Shown here in pieces: positions 1 through 11,420 of a stretch of 64,000 bases of DNA. The DNA is from Pontederia crassipes (Eukaryota > Streptophyta > Magnoliopsida > Commelinales > Pontederiaceae), in assembly GCA_030549335.1 (NCBI GenBank), contig CM060198.1, forward strand, positions 41,394,353 through 41,458,352, written 5' to 3'. Position 1 is the first letter of the stretch; each line of letters starts with the position of its first letter. Under the pieces are notes generated by a model that saw only the letters and a program-made list of their open reading frames with translations, was not told where the DNA came from and did not search any database. Made by a program: the position numbers and the translations under genes.

Positions 1-280
1 ATATTCCAATTAGAGCATAATGACTACTTAACTATCGATAAATTTTACAAAAGTAATTACATAAGTTTATTAGGAATAAATTGTAAAATTTCTAAATATT
101 ATAATATATATATTTAAATAGGATTAGGTAAGCTTAATTAGGGTTAAAATACTTAGTTATGACAAAAAATGTGATGGACCATCACATAAGTTCTAAGCAG
201 CTGAAGCAGACAGGTGAACAACTGTTTAAAGGGATATTTTTTCCAAACTGCCTTGTGTACTTGAGAAAATTCTGAAAAAC

Positions 281-290
281 ATATATAAGG
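281..290 (+). promoter_or_regulatory. TATA box of LTR F1
   Basis: ATATATAAGG lies some 50 bases ahead of a GC-richer leader (from about 325) that resembles the R-region start of plant gypsy LTRs. Position and orientation fit the LTR promoter; no other promoter element is evident. Confidence 0.45.
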
Positions 291-1462
291 CACTTAACAT
301 TATCTTTTCACCGTAGAAAAATTTCCAGAGGCGGAAGTCGAGCGAAACGACCTAGGAAAAATCGGGAACATCAACTATTCAAGGTGAGTTTTGATCCGAA
401 AATTGTTCTTTTGATTGAGAGGATCATTCCGTCGTGATTACCAAACCATAAATCATGAAATTGTGTATGGTTAATTCACTCGAAGTTAGCTTTCCATTGA
501 CTCTAGAATCACCTAAAGAGGAGTTTTATAGAGGATGTTATGTACTACGTTCACTGGTCACTCATCCTGTCCCGAGTCTGATATAGGTTCAACTTGTGAA
601 TTAGGGCACGGTTCGAATATAATGAATTAGGGCTTGGAGTTTGGATATAATTAATTAGACATTCTAAGAGTTCAGTGAGAAGTGGAATCATCCTATTTGG
701 ACTTGTATTTTGGGAGAAATGACTTTTCATTTCATAGTGATGCTTCTGTGAGATTCTAGAACATGGACAGATCACGACCCTAATTAAATATTTTTGTTAT
801 AAGGTCATACAAAGAGTTAAATTCTATAGTTTTTATGCCTAAACACTATTGAAGTCTAGATTCTAGAAAAATTAAGATCTCATCAAATGGATAAGTATTA
901 TTATAGATATAAATTAATCATTCAGTGACACACAGTCTGCCAGGACACAAACCCTAGGTCAGATTTCCTGGGATATTTTGAATTACTCACTTGGATTTAG
1001 TTAACGATATTTGGGGGTTCGAAACCTTAATAAGTCTAGTTTCTAATTTATCCAGAATCATGAGATTTTCCTTTGTGATTAAGAAGTAATGAATTATTCA
1101 TTGACAAGTACTTAGTCTGAAATCCCGAGACAATACCTAGTTAAACTATGGAGGATTGAGAAGTTACAATTGTGAAATAGCCTATGAACAAAAATATCTA
1201 AAGTTAGAAATTCGAGGAGATTATAGCATTTTAGGGTGCATAAACATTCATGCATCAAGAACATGCATTGCATATTACCTTATTAGTGATTGGGAAGTAA
1301 AAAGACATTATTACTTGTAGAAAAATATCAAGTTGCAAGTGAAATGGAGGAAATCTAATAAACCTCCTTGAAGGGATAAAGTACAAGGTGAGTGGGTAAA
1401 TTTACAACATAGGAAAATGTTATATGTTGGTTCTTTAATTTATGATATTATCTCAAGTAAAG

Positions 1463-1486
1463 ATTATTATTATTATTATTATTATT
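1463..1486. repeat. (ATT)8 microsatellite
   Basis: Eight uninterrupted ATT units within LTR F1. Confidence 0.95.
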
Positions 1487-1693
1487 GAAACATATATTGA
1501 GTTATGAAAGATATTTATTGTATGTTTCACGAATATCATATGAGATGGAGTAACCTTTTACACAAAAATATTTTCAGGGAACAATGCTTGTGAAGTTAAA
1601 ATAAGTTTTATTTGATAATGATATGAAAATTATGATATGAGTATTTTGATATTGTTAAACTTCATGTGTTCATTAGCCATGCTAGTTGTAAAA

Positions 1694-1765
1694 GGTCTTT
1701 GGGACCGCACTCGATATATATGAAGCCTTTGGGGCATATATCGGGTGTCTTTGCCCTTTGGGGGC
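1694..1765 (+). repeat. Three TTTGG-loop hairpins in LTR F1
   Basis: Three successive perfect small hairpins share the loop TTTGG but have different stems: GGTC/GACC (1694-1706), GCC/GGC (1725-1735) and GCCC/GGGC (1753-1765). The middle one is extended by flanking ATATATG/CATATAT. Same loop with changed but still pairing stems suggests a structured RNA or DNA unit. Confidence 0.7.
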
Positions 1766-1778
1766 TGCTCCGCGTGCA

Positions 1779-1960
1779 CGTATTGACCCTTGATATGCTC
1801 TGCGTATCTGAGAATGATTGGGTGACACACAATCATGATTAAAATACGTATTGACCCATGATTTGCTCTGCATATTTGAGACCCTTTGATTGTGAAGCTC
1901 TGCTTAACTGTATGACACATAATCATAGAGGGATACATATCGACCCATGATGAGTATGTG
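1779..1960 (+). repeat. Imperfect 70-90-base tandem repeat in LTR F1
   Basis: Units begin with CGTATTGACCC or close variants at 1779, 1847 and 1936, and carry TGATATGCTCTGC followed by an inverted pair around ATGATTGTG and CACAATCAT. The same units recur at 5137-5310 in the second F copy. Confidence 0.7.
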
Positions 1961-2650
1961 CAATGATACATCAGCGCAGTTTAACTTTGAATATGACGAT
2001 ATCTTGAATAATTTTTATTTATGTAAAAGTTCATATAATTTGGAAACTTATGCGATATGAGTTATGCTTTAAATGTTTTCTCACATGGAATTATTTAAAT
2101 ATTTTATGCACTCGTATTGTTCCCCTATGTTGTACATTTATTCCACTCACTGAGCAAACGATTGTTGCTCACATTAACCTTGTTGAATTTTTCAAATGAT
2201 TCTAAGTTCTCAGGTTGAGTTGACTCGAAGCTTGGTTTGATGCATATAGAAGAGGTCAAACCGTCGGAGCATTGTTATTTTTTCTTTCACTTTTATTTTT
2301 CCCTTCACTTTTGTTTTTAAAACATGCATGTAATAGATAATCCTAGATGTTGTAATTAAGTTGGTGAGAAAACTTTTTGTAAGGTTGTATAAAACTTGAT
2401 CCTGTGGGATGTTATATGTGAGGTGGTTAGTGGAAAAAACTTTTATGAGGGTGTTATATGTGAATGATATATTTTATAACTGTTTATTTAAATTTTGATG
2501 AATATATATATGCATCCTTTGTATGTATTGGCAAATAACACAAAATAAGTAAGGGAGGAGGTTTTGCTAATTTTATTTTTAGAATTGCTAAATAAGATTA
2601 AAGGAAATAATAATTACGATTAAAATTTAGTCACGGAGTGGGGTGTGACA

Positions 2651-3587
2651 CCTGCTGCATACATAGTTTTTCCAGGGTTATAATTTGCTTTTCTAGCCGC
2701 CTCATGAAGTTCTCCAACTTAATCTTAAGATCTGACTTTTTTGTGAATTGTTTAAGTGTTTGTTGATTTTCTAAAATACCCATGGTTGCAACTTGAAATT
2801 CTGACACTTGACCTTGATTGTGATGGTAATACAAATGATTTTGTAAGTAATAAACATAAGGACTATTGCTTGAGAAGTCTTGCTCAGGATTCCAATCATT
2901 TGAAATATAATGACTACTAGTAAGAAGTCTTCCTCAGAATTTCAATAACTTGAACTTTCATGACCATGTGAGGCATACATGTAAGTATTAGAACGCTGTT
3001 GAAATTGTGATGATCTTTGATTAAAGTGAACTTGTGATGATTCTCCAACATCAAAACCGTATTTCTGAAGAGTTTTGAACACGATATCTTCAACTTCATA
3101 ATATAATTTCTCCTAGCTGATTGGCATTTCACTTGATTGATAATAGTCTTGGGGCTAAGTTTGCCAATTCATATTTATCATATACTTAATCTTCAAAATG
3201 CTAGCTGATTTATGCTCAGTTTGATATGTGACCTTTCATCTATTCTTCTCTCTCTTTTAGAAGTCAAATTCCAACTTTTTTGCAATCTTGCAAGTTGTTA
3301 TACAATGAGGTTAAGTGGAGAGATATCAAAAGCAGGAGTAAACATGAAATGAAACAGAGATTAAGATAAGATTGATTGCAGAAAAAGAAAATTCCAAAAA
3401 GGACTAATATAATAAGAAAAATGATAACAAAAAAGGAACTGAATATAAACAATGGAATGTGATATAAACAATGATAGTATAAGAAAAATCAGAGGCATAT
3501 ATAAACAAATGCTAATCTAAAGAAAAGAAAATAACTGCTGAAAAGTAGACTAATCTAAACTACAGAAAGTGAATCTAATCAGCCTCA
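2651..3587 (-). mobile_element. Decayed internal region of a Tat/Athila-like gypsy element (G)
   Basis: This stretch lies just downstream (minus strand) of a Tat/Athila-type primer site, so it should be the leader and gag region. A short frame at 2651-2834 reads like the low-complexity end of such a gag (NFMRRLEKQIITLEKLCMQQ), but no zinc knuckle or pol domain is recognisable. It is bounded on the left by the end of LTR F1. Assignment rests mainly on position beside the primer site. Confidence 0.35.
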
Positions 3588-3612
3588 AATCTCCGGCAAC
3601 GGTGTCAAAAAC
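3588..3612 (-). other. Primer binding site of element G
   Basis: The minus strand reads TTTTTGACACCGTTGCCGG, close to the TTTTTGGCGCCGTTGCCGG primer site shared by plant Tat, Athila and Ogre gypsy elements. It starts five bases beyond the LTR end at 3617, as expected. Confidence 0.65.
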
Positions 3613-3680
3613 TTCATGTAAAATTAGGGAGTGTGATTAACTTGTTGATTTATTGGAATCGCACATAATGCAAAAAGACT

Positions 3681-3787
3681 AAGGTCTAGGCGTAGACTAT
3701 GCACAAATGAAACTAAACAAGATCTAGATGTCGACTATGCACAATATGAAACTTAACAAGGTCTAGACATAGAATATGCACTCCTGA
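3681..3787. repeat. Three 38-39-base tandem repeats in LTR G
   Basis: Units starting AAGGTCTAGG (3681), AAGATCTAGA (3719) and AAGGTCTAGA (3758) each continue with a variant of ACTATGCAC. Units 1 and 3 contain a small TCTA/TAGA inverted pair. Confidence 0.8.
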
Positions 3788-4701
3788 CTTCACTGAACTA
3801 CAAGTGCACAGATCGGAGTAGTAAACTCGAATGTCATATCCACAGTGATTTGAAACTTAAGATTCACTAAATAATCTAAATTAATCCTAAACTAAGTTAA
3901 CTTTTTTTGGTGTTTTATGGTAATTGATATAAAATGATAACTAACAGATAATTAAATGTTCTCTTAGGAATGGGGTTCATCTAAGATTCTGTTATGGAAT
4001 GGATTAGAACAACTTAGCAATATAAATCAAACTAGATTCAACCTGTAAAGACTGCTCTCATAGTGCATTAAAGTTAGAACTAAATATCATACTTTCATAT
4101 GAATGTTAGTTAGGTTAATTCAATAAGGGTTTCAACTGATATTAGATTATCATGAAATCTCTAGCTCAATGAATAAATATAATGATATCTACAACTAGTG
4201 CTAATGCTTTTGATTTATTTCTAAACATCAAGGGAATCTAGAATCAGCCTCTCTGCTATCATTACAAGATGAGATTCACATTAACAAGAAGTAAAATGAT
4301 GCATTCAAATTTGACATGGATTAGAAATCGAAAATATGCTGATGTTATTTACTCATTTCTGAGTAAGAAATGAATCAAACATCAACTTCTCATTTGTTAT
4401 TCTAAAACATGATTCACATCAACAGAAAACTATTTTAAAAGCACTGAGAAACTTCACCAACATCAGTGGTAAAAGTGTTGTTCAATCATCCATCCATAAA
4501 TAGAAATTAAACTACTATCCTATCCTAAGAGAGCTAAGATTTAGCTCCTCATAAGTGATGAAGTCAATAGAAACATATTAGGAACAAAATAAAAAACATC
4601 CTAAACTCTCAAGAAAAATCCTTAGCTCTAAAACTCCAGCAAGAACTCAGACTCCAGCCAAATGGCAAGGAGAGGAGGCCCTCATTGCTCCCAAACATCC
4701 C

Positions 4702-4711
4702 CTTTATATAT
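4702..4711 (-). promoter_or_regulatory. TATA box of LTR G (minus strand)
   Basis: The minus strand reads TATATAAAGG. The orientation agrees with the primer site at 3588-3612. Confidence 0.5.
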
Positions 4712-5530
4712 GGCATTATCATCACCATTTGATCATCATCAGAAGCTTCTATTCATTATGATTTTGCCACCTGTCATTTGGTCCTTTTTTCTGCCAAAAG
4801 ATTCCTTCTTGCATGCTTTATGGCAACTTGCATATTTGTGGTCCCCCTTCTTTTCCAGTAGGATTGTTTATCTTCACTACTTGATTTTGATCTTGCAATG
4901 ACATGAACACTAAGCATCAATTCTTCAAATAAAAATTAGACAAATAAGAACTAAAACAACATATCAAACAACTCAAATGTGCAAGTGCAAGATAATATTA
5001 TGCTGAGAAGACAATTGCATGTAAATTAGGCATAATTATCAGAATATGAACATTTCAGGGCTTATATGCACATGAATTAAGATGGAAATGAGTAAAAATT
5101 TAGTATGATCAACTAGTGGTCACGTACCCAAGAATCATGATTGTGAAGCTCTATTTAACTATATGACACATAATCAGGGAGGGATACGTATTGACCCATG
5201 ATATGCTCTGCGAATTTGAGAATCATAATTGTGAAGCTCTGCTTAACTATATGACACACAATCATGGAGGGATATATATATTGATCCATGATGAGTATGT
5301 GCAATGACACATGTGTGGAGTTTAATTATGAACATGATAATATCTTGAGTTACTTATATTGGTATTAGTGGAGTTTAATTATGAACATAATAATATCTTG
5401 AGTTACTTATATTAGTATTAAAGTTCATATGATTTGACACCTTATGTTATATGTGTTATACTTTAAATATTTTCTCATATGGAAAATATAGTTATTTAAA
5501 TATTATATGCATTCTCCTATGTTGTACTTT

Positions 5531-6075
5531 GGGTAAATTACATGAATGGTCCATCAACTTTGAGTCATTTTTAAACTGGTCCGCCAACTTCAATTCGTAA
5601 TCAGAACGTCCCTCATCTTTAATTTTCTTGCACAACTAGTCCTCTTGATCGATGATAGTAGGTTTTCCGATTGTCTTGCGTACGTGGTCGACACGTGAGC
5701 CATTTCTCTCTCATCCACGTCATTTAAGTCATCCACGTCATTTAACGCTCCAAAACTGAGTAAATTACACGGATCATCCTCCAACTTTGAGTCGATTTCT
5801 AAACAGTCCCTCTACTTTTATATTATTGCACGATTCATCCACTTGACTGGTAAGAAACAATCTCCCAATTATCTTGCGACGTGGCATAATAAAATATATT
5901 TAACTAGTTGACATCACACAATAAAAATATTATAAAAATTTAAAGGCGTGGACGAGCTGGCAAAGGGGGGTGTCAGCCCCCTCTCCAAACTCGCCCTTTT
6001 ACGAGCTGGCATAGGAGGCGCCAGCCCCCTCTCCAAGCTCGCCCACTAGCTAGCTTCGCACAAGGGGTGCCAACG
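5531..6075. mobile_element. Possible MULE/MITE-type non-coding insert
   Basis: This segment is absent from the aligned part of F1, so it is an insertion in LTR F2. It begins GGGTAAATTACATGAATGGT and contains a second diverged copy of the same 150-base block from about 5760 (GAGTAAATTACACGGATCAT), each block ending near GCGACGTGG or a variant. Its right part has two copies of a GAGCTGGC...CTCTCCAA.CTCGCCC unit. GTAAATTACA-type starts are common in plant non-autonomous DNA elements, but no clear terminal inverted repeat or target duplication was seen, so the class is uncertain. Confidence 0.4.
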
Positions 6076-6285
6076 CATTGAGCATACAATTGTTGCTCAC
6101 ATTACCCTTGTTGAATTTTTCAAATAATCTTAAGTTCTTGAGTTGAGTCGATTTGAAGCTTGCTTTTGATGCATATGGAAGAGGTCGAACTGTTGGAGCA
6201 CTTTTATTTTTCTTTCACTTTTGTTTTTGAAAGCATGCATGTATTATAAACAAACTGTTGTAATATATAGTAATTGGAAATAATT

Positions 6286-7469
6286 TGTTAGTCTAAGTTT
6301 CAATGACATATAAAAATATATTTTGATGATACAAACCTCGAAAGATTAAAGTTAAAATGCTGAAAAAGTTTAAAGAAAAAGAGACAACTTTATGCACTAC
6401 CCTTTGATTAAATAATTGACTATGATCTTATTAGATCTGGATGAATCATAAATTTCAAAGTTGTAGAGAATCATATTAGCTATTCATAGAATTTAAAATT
6501 ATCTAATTTGGATAACTGTGCAAAAAGTTATGCTCAAAATAGTGCAGGTTCATCAACCTGTCGATCGACAGAATGAAAGCCGGTCAAGATAACACCGATT
6601 GACCGATCATGTATGTCGATTGATCGATCAATGCATTCACTGCCCAGGTTCAATGGTGCAACTATACTGATCGACGCCGAGATGATACCGGTCGACCGAG
6701 GTCAGTGAATAAAATCAGTGCAACGGTCATATAGATCGGTCGATCGGTCCATAAATGCGATCGATCGATCCACTGTTGGAATGAACAAAAATGAATATAT
6801 TTCAAGAAGAAAAATGTGAAATAAATTTTGGACGAATTTTTCACATGCTGAAGCCTATAAAAGGAGTGCCAAAGCCAGAAGCAAAGACATCTATCCAAGC
6901 ATTGAAGCAAAACTTCAAGAAATCAAAAGAAGACCTTTTCGTTGAAGTTTTCATTTTAAGTTTTCTCTTCTTTCTCTCTGCTCTTCTTGTGAGCTTAGCA
7001 TTGTAAAATAGAGAAGCATTCTTATTGAGAAAAATATTGAGAGAGCTCGTGTGTAAAAGAGATTCAAAATCTTACCTTTTGAGTGAGAGAAAAGATTAGC
7101 TTCATTAGGAGGAGAGGTGTGCTTTACTTCTCGAAGTGGAGAAAAGGTGGTGATGTAAAGGGCTTTCTTCCTTGTCCCATTTGGAACAAAGGAAGATATT
7201 CTAGTGAAATCTCCGGCGGTCTCAAGGTTGAGAAGTCGAATAGGGACGTAGGCCAAGGTGTGGTCGAACTTCATCAACAACCACCACATGCATTGTGTTT
7301 GAAATTCTCTCTCTTTTTCTCTCTCATACTATGTTTATGATCTGAATTACTTTGATCTAAAAGAATTAATGAATCAATTTTAATCTTTCACGATGGTTTT
7401 TGTGAAATCAATATTTTCGGTTCAACATCAATTCACTCCCCCCCTCTTGGTGCCCTTTGGGATCCTACA
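6286..7469 (+). mobile_element. Solo LTR of copia family A (A0)
   Basis: Full-length relative of the A LTRs at 24225 and 27591. It starts TGTTAGTCTAAGTTTCAATG, has a GGTCGACC-type array (6552-6776), the TATA box CTATAAAAGG at 6855-6864, a C-rich tract, and the end TTTGGGATCCTACA. No primer site or gag follows, so it is solo. It is clearly more diverged than the other A copies and so probably older. Confidence 0.85.
6855..6864 (+). promoter_or_regulatory. TATA box of LTR A0
   Basis: CTATAAAAGG, conserved at the matching place in A1, A2, B1 and B2. Confidence 0.6.
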
Positions 7470-7726
7470 GTTAGGTGATATGACACTCAATATTTGGAGT
7501 GTTATATGGTGGGTAGTGCGTGAAATAAAAATGACGACATAATGTGAATGATATGTTTTATATTTTTTATTAAAATTTAATGAATATAATTGTATTTGTT
7601 ATTTGTATTAATAAGTAACATCATTAAATAAGAGAGGATATTTTGCCAAATTATTCTAAAATAATTAAATAAGATTAAGATTACAATAATTAGAATTAAA
7701 ACTTAGTCACGGAGTTGAGTATGACA

Positions 7727-8643
7727 AGTAAAGTCATGCATTTGTGTATGTTCTTTTCAAGGAACAATATCTATCATCATAAAGTGTGTATTCCTAAAGA
7801 TGACTAGGACTAAAGTCCCTCACTATTATGATGCATGTGTTCCTAAGATATGACTTATGATATCAAATGAAAGTAAAGATGATGTTATGTGATAAAGATG
7901 AAAGATGAAGATGAAATTACAAGTATCACATAAGAAGAAAGAAAATAGAATGAAAGAAGATCCAAAAGGTTATAAAGCAATCTTGAGAAAATGTAAGTAA
8001 AGTATGAAAGATGTTAAGATACAAATAAAGATTAAAGAGTTATATGGAAATATATAGAAACTCCTAGGATGCACATGACTATGAAAATGAAATGCAATGA
8101 GAGATTATGTTTATGAATGATATGAATACATATTCCAATAGTATGAGACCTGCAAATGTTGACTCAATATATCAAGATGATTATGTTTTAATAATTATCA
8201 TGTTAAGAATGAATGATAAACATGATGTAATAGCATGTAAGGATTATGATATAGTTCATGACATGTAAATTTATATGTTATTGTTATTATGATGAGGATG
8301 CATGATCTTTACATACTCTTACTGGGAATACTGCACTCTGGATCCGTGTAGGTAACCAAAATTAAATGATGGATGACAGCTCAAGATCATGACGAAGTGT
8401 TGCACATGTTTATTTTTAAATAAATCATGTAGTTCTTTTTTAACATTGAGGTTAATGATATAATGAAGGGTTAGCATTTAGCATTTTCTGAAGTATTAGT
8501 TATGATATGATTGATAGAAAGTTTTGATTTATTATGATTTTCTCGAATTGTTAAGTATTCCGCTATTAAATGATGTATGGCGAACGGGCTAACGGCTTGA
8601 AATTTCATGAATGACCAAAACTTTTAGGTGTGGATTTCAAGTC
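7727..8643 (+). mobile_element. 5' LTR part of Ty3/gypsy element D
   Basis: AT-rich block ending TTTCAAGTCA at 8643, immediately before a primer site. Its end region (GGATCCGTGTAGG near 8340) resembles the corresponding part of the C LTR (GATCCATGCAGG near 42370), so D and C are related. The upstream part of this LTR is not seen; LTR F2 lies there instead. Confidence 0.5.
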
Positions 8644-8650
8644 ATTATTG

Positions 8651-8663
8651 TTAGTATCAAAGC
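8651..8663 (+). other. Primer binding site of element D
   Basis: TTAGTATCAAAGC followed by ATAG resembles the initiator-Met site TGGTATCAGAGC and lies just after the LTR end at 8643. Confidence 0.6.
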
Positions 8664-8734
8664 ATAGTTAGAACCTGAGTCTAAGTGATGTAATGTTAAT
8701 AAGTCTAAATCCATATGCAACTGTCATGAGCAAC

Positions 8735-9660
8735 CATCAAAGATTAACGGAGATAGAGATCCAGACAAGGTTGAAACTTGGTTGGATGTAATCACGAAGA
8801 AGCTTAAGACAATGGATGTTCAGAAAGACATAAAGTCAACCTAGCTACTCATCAGCTAGTTGACCAGGCTCATCATCGGTGGAAGTCAATGATTAGGACC
8901 CAATTTGAAGATGAAGATGAGATTATTTGGAGGGACTTCAAGAAGGCCTTCAGGAATAACTATCTCCCTCCGCATGTAATGGGGAACACACAAGCTAAAT
9001 TCATGAATTTACAACAAGACAGTATGACAGTGAAAGAATATCTCAACAAATTTTTTGAACTTGAGAGATATAGTCCTCTGAAGGAGAATGAATAATTAAG
9101 GGTCAACCATTCTGTCAAGGGGCTGAATCCTCACCTCAGATCAAGTGTAGTGATCTTGAAACCATGGCCAAGGCAATCTCCTTAGCATCATCCAAATTGG
9201 TCAAAGAGATTGACACTCAAAAGAAATATGAACAAGACAAGGAGTCAAGGAAGGAATCCAAGAAGAAACAAAGGCAAGAAAGGAGGCCTGAAGACTCTAA
9301 GCCCTAAAAAAAAGGTGATGATGACAATGGACAACAATGCTGCCCACACTATAAAAAATTTCACCTAAGTGAATGTCAAGTGAAAGCTGAGGTCTACAAC
9401 AGTGTGGTCAACTAGGACACTTTATTAGAGATTGCCCTAAAAAACAAGATGACTATAAAGACAAAGGCAAGACCAAAACAAAATGATGGACAACAAAGAG
9501 CTATAGGTAGAGTCACTGCCATGGAGGTTGATGAGACTCAAAACATGAATAATGAAGACTAAGATAACCCTCTAAGTAATGTCCATTATGTTAATGCTAT
9601 AGAAGTTCATATGATTGCTCATGCACCAATACATTTTTGCATTGATAATGATTAAGTAAA
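8735..9660 (+). pseudogene. gag (and start of protease) of gypsy element D, fossil
   Basis: Recognisable as Ty3/gypsy gag: the retrotransposon gag domain around 8889-9095 (AKFMNLQQDSMTVKEYLNKF), a basic linker, then two zinc knuckles near 9355-9440 (CPHYKKFHLSEC-like and CGQLGHFIRDC), then a stretch like the protease leader (VHYVNAIEV). The polypurine tract and 3' LTR follow almost at once; no reverse transcriptase or integrase is seen. The frame is broken several times. The knuckle pair resembles that of element C at 29423. Confidence 0.75.
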
Positions 9661-9724
9661 AGATAATGAAGGAAATTATATGAGCGCATAAGTAAGATCG
9701 AAATTCGAGAATGAATTTCTTTTA

Positions 9725-9736
9725 ATGGGGAAAGGA
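9725..9736 (+). other. Polypurine tract of element D
   Basis: ATGGGGAAAGGA directly abuts the LTR start TGTAACAACCCC at 9737. Confidence 0.7.
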
Positions 9737-9969
9737 TGTAACAACCCCAATTTTCAAATAAAGGTATTTAAGTCATTTGGAGAAATCCTAGATTAGACTG
9801 TATAAAAAGCCTCCAAACGCTCCCTCTTCTCTCTTTTCTTATTTCTCCCACGTGATGGCTCCAACCATAGAGGTGGAAAAAAAATAGAAGAACAAGGAAA
9901 AAAGATGAAAAAGAGAAAGAGAATATGGACAAGGGAAAGGTGATCAACATTGAGGAAGAACAAGACCAT

Positions 9970-9976
9970 AGGTATG
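9970..9976. repeat. Target-site duplication of the LINE (left)
   Basis: AGGTATG, repeated directly after the LINE poly(A) at 13341-13347. Confidence 0.75.
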
Positions 9977-10589
9977 AACAATTTTGGTTTCTTTATCCGG
10001 ATGCTAAGGACATTGTTAAATGTCACTGGTCCTCACCCTTGAACTCCCACTCGATTCATAAGGCTATGATGCATATTCGTAAGGACACCATCCGTTGAAA
10101 CCGAGAGGTTCTTGGGCAGCTTGAGATGTGGGCTCAGGATGCTCTTGACTGCATCTCGCTGCTCAAGAGTTTTGATGTTTCTAGAGGTCTGTCATCTTCT
10201 GAACTCCTCTCCCTTAGAGCCACTTACCACCTCCATGCTGCTCTCCTTCGTCAGATCTCCATCAAGTGGTGGAGCAAGTCTCACACTGCGTGGCTTCAAC
10301 AAGGCGACAATAACACGAAGTTCTTCCACCTCCAAACCATTATCCGACAAAAATAGAACCATATTCGGCAGATCCACTTGGATTCTGGCGAAGTCATCTC
10401 CCCCCCTCATCTTATCGAAAAACATTTTGTAGACCACTATGTCAATCTCTAGAGTCCCTCTCCAGATCTGACCACTCCCCCAGGCCTCTGGCCTGAGGTT
10501 CCCACTCGTGACCCTTGCTTTTTTCCATCCCTCACGTGTCCTATTTCAAGCCATGAAATCTTGTCTGTTATCTGGACTATGTCGTCTGG

Positions 10590-11420
10590 CCGAGCGTCGG
10601 GCCCGGACGGCTTCACTATTGATTTCTATCATAACTACTAGGACATTGTTGGTCCGCGTGTCACCCTGTCTATCCAGCAGGCTTTCGCTAACCTTCAGCT
10701 CCCTGTTGAATGGCGCAAGACCTCCCTGATCTTTATCCCTAAAAAGGATTACTCTCACCATCAGGGATTATCGTCCTATCTCCCTCTGTCATACCTTGTA
10801 TCGTGTCTTCGCTAAGATTCTATCCAACCGTCTCAAACCCACCCTTGATAGCCTTATAAGTAAGGCTCAATCTGCGTTTATCCCTGGTCGCAATATCCAG
10901 GATAACATCTTTCTCGCCCAAGAGCTTGCTCACTCCCTCTCGGTCGAACGCATAAAACATATGCTAGTTAAGCTTGATATGGAAAAAGCTTTTGATCGGG
11001 TCTCTTGGGTTGCGGTTATCCACATCCTTACCCTTATGAACTTCCCTTCTCAGTTTATTGACTGGATCAATCTCTGTATTAGGTCTCCTATCTTCTCCTG
11101 CGTCATCAATAAAAAGCCCTCGCCTTACTTCACACCATATCGTGGCATTCATCAGGGGGATCCTCTTTCCTCGTATCTCTTTATCATTGTTTCCCAGGTG
11201 TTTACCTCCTTGATGCACCGCCACATTGACCAAGGTCGCATCCACCCCTTTAAATTTGGAACCTTCTCTCTTAGCCATCTTTTGTTCGCTGACGACCTGC
11301 TGGTTTGCATCTGGGCTAACCAGCCTAATGCTCGGCGGATTAAGGAAATCCTCTCTACCTATGAGCTTCTCATCGGTCAGCGGGTTAACCCTTCTAAATC
11401 TGCGTCCACCCCCGTCGGGT
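10590..11420 (+). pseudogene. LINE ORF2 reverse transcriptase domain
   Basis: This is the target-primed reverse transcriptase of the LINE. Visible in order: GPDGFTIDFY at about 10600 (fingers), a -LIFIPKKD- match at 10730, then in the next frame RDYRPISL (10765), KAQSAFIPGRNIQDNIFLAQE (one of the most conserved LINE RT blocks), KLDMEKAFDRVSW with the first catalytic aspartate (10970), GIHQGDPLSSYLFI (11150) and the catalytic box LLFADDLL (11280). The 10796-11530 frame is open for 244 codons, so most of the palm is intact. There is a frame change near 10750 and another near 11420, where the downstream thumb continues in a different frame. Identification is secure; activity is excluded by the breaks and the 5' truncation. 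Confidence 0.92.

Larger units (their letters stand above)
1..2650 (+). mobile_element. Ty3/gypsy LTR, family F copy 1 (left end outside window)
   Basis: Long non-coding block read as an LTR in + orientation. It has a TATA box near 281, a run of hairpins and 70-90-base repeats in its middle, and it ends in GGGGTGTGACA at 2650, the usual CA end of chromovirus LTRs. The stretch 1780-2650 is repeated, diverged, at about 5128-7726 and ends there in the same way. Whether it is a solo LTR or a 3' LTR cannot be told because its left end is off the window. It appears to sit in the Tat/Athila-like remnant that follows. Confidence 0.7.
3617..5110 (-). mobile_element. LTR of Tat/Athila-like element G
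   Basis: The LTR reads on the minus strand and ends next to the primer site at 3612. It holds the motif pair CAAGTGCAC...CATATCCACAG (3811-3845), which recurs in the other Tat-like LTRs of this window (H1, H2 and the 34479, 42616 and 54420 copies) near their primer-site-proximal end. A minus-strand TATA box lies at 4702-4711. The outer end is blurred at about 5110, where LTR F2 begins. Confidence 0.55.
5128..7726 (+). mobile_element. Ty3/gypsy LTR, family F copy 2 (partial, with nested insertions)
   Basis: Collinear with 1790-2650 of F1: the TTGACCCATGATATGCTCTGC-type repeats, the TGCTCACATTA..TTGTTGAATTTTTC block, and the end GAGTATGACA at 7726. Two later insertions lie in it: a MULE/MITE-like segment (about 5531-6075) and solo LTR A0 (6286-7469). 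Only the 3' part of the LTR is seen. Confidence 0.7.

Noticed and set aside
1779-1960. Repeat-spacer pattern as a CRISPR array.
   Set aside because: Units are imperfect, of unequal length, without spacers, in a plant LTR.
3264-3452. 62-codon hydrophobic frame on the minus strand.
   Set aside because: Phe/Leu/Ile runs arise from A/T-rich sequence; no signal or context.
6287-6291. GTTAG next to LTR A0 matches GTTAG after its end (7470-7474), a possible target duplication.
   Set aside because: It would require the LTR to start TCTAAG instead of TG, while alignment with A1 shows that GTTAG is the LTR's own start. Probably coincidence.
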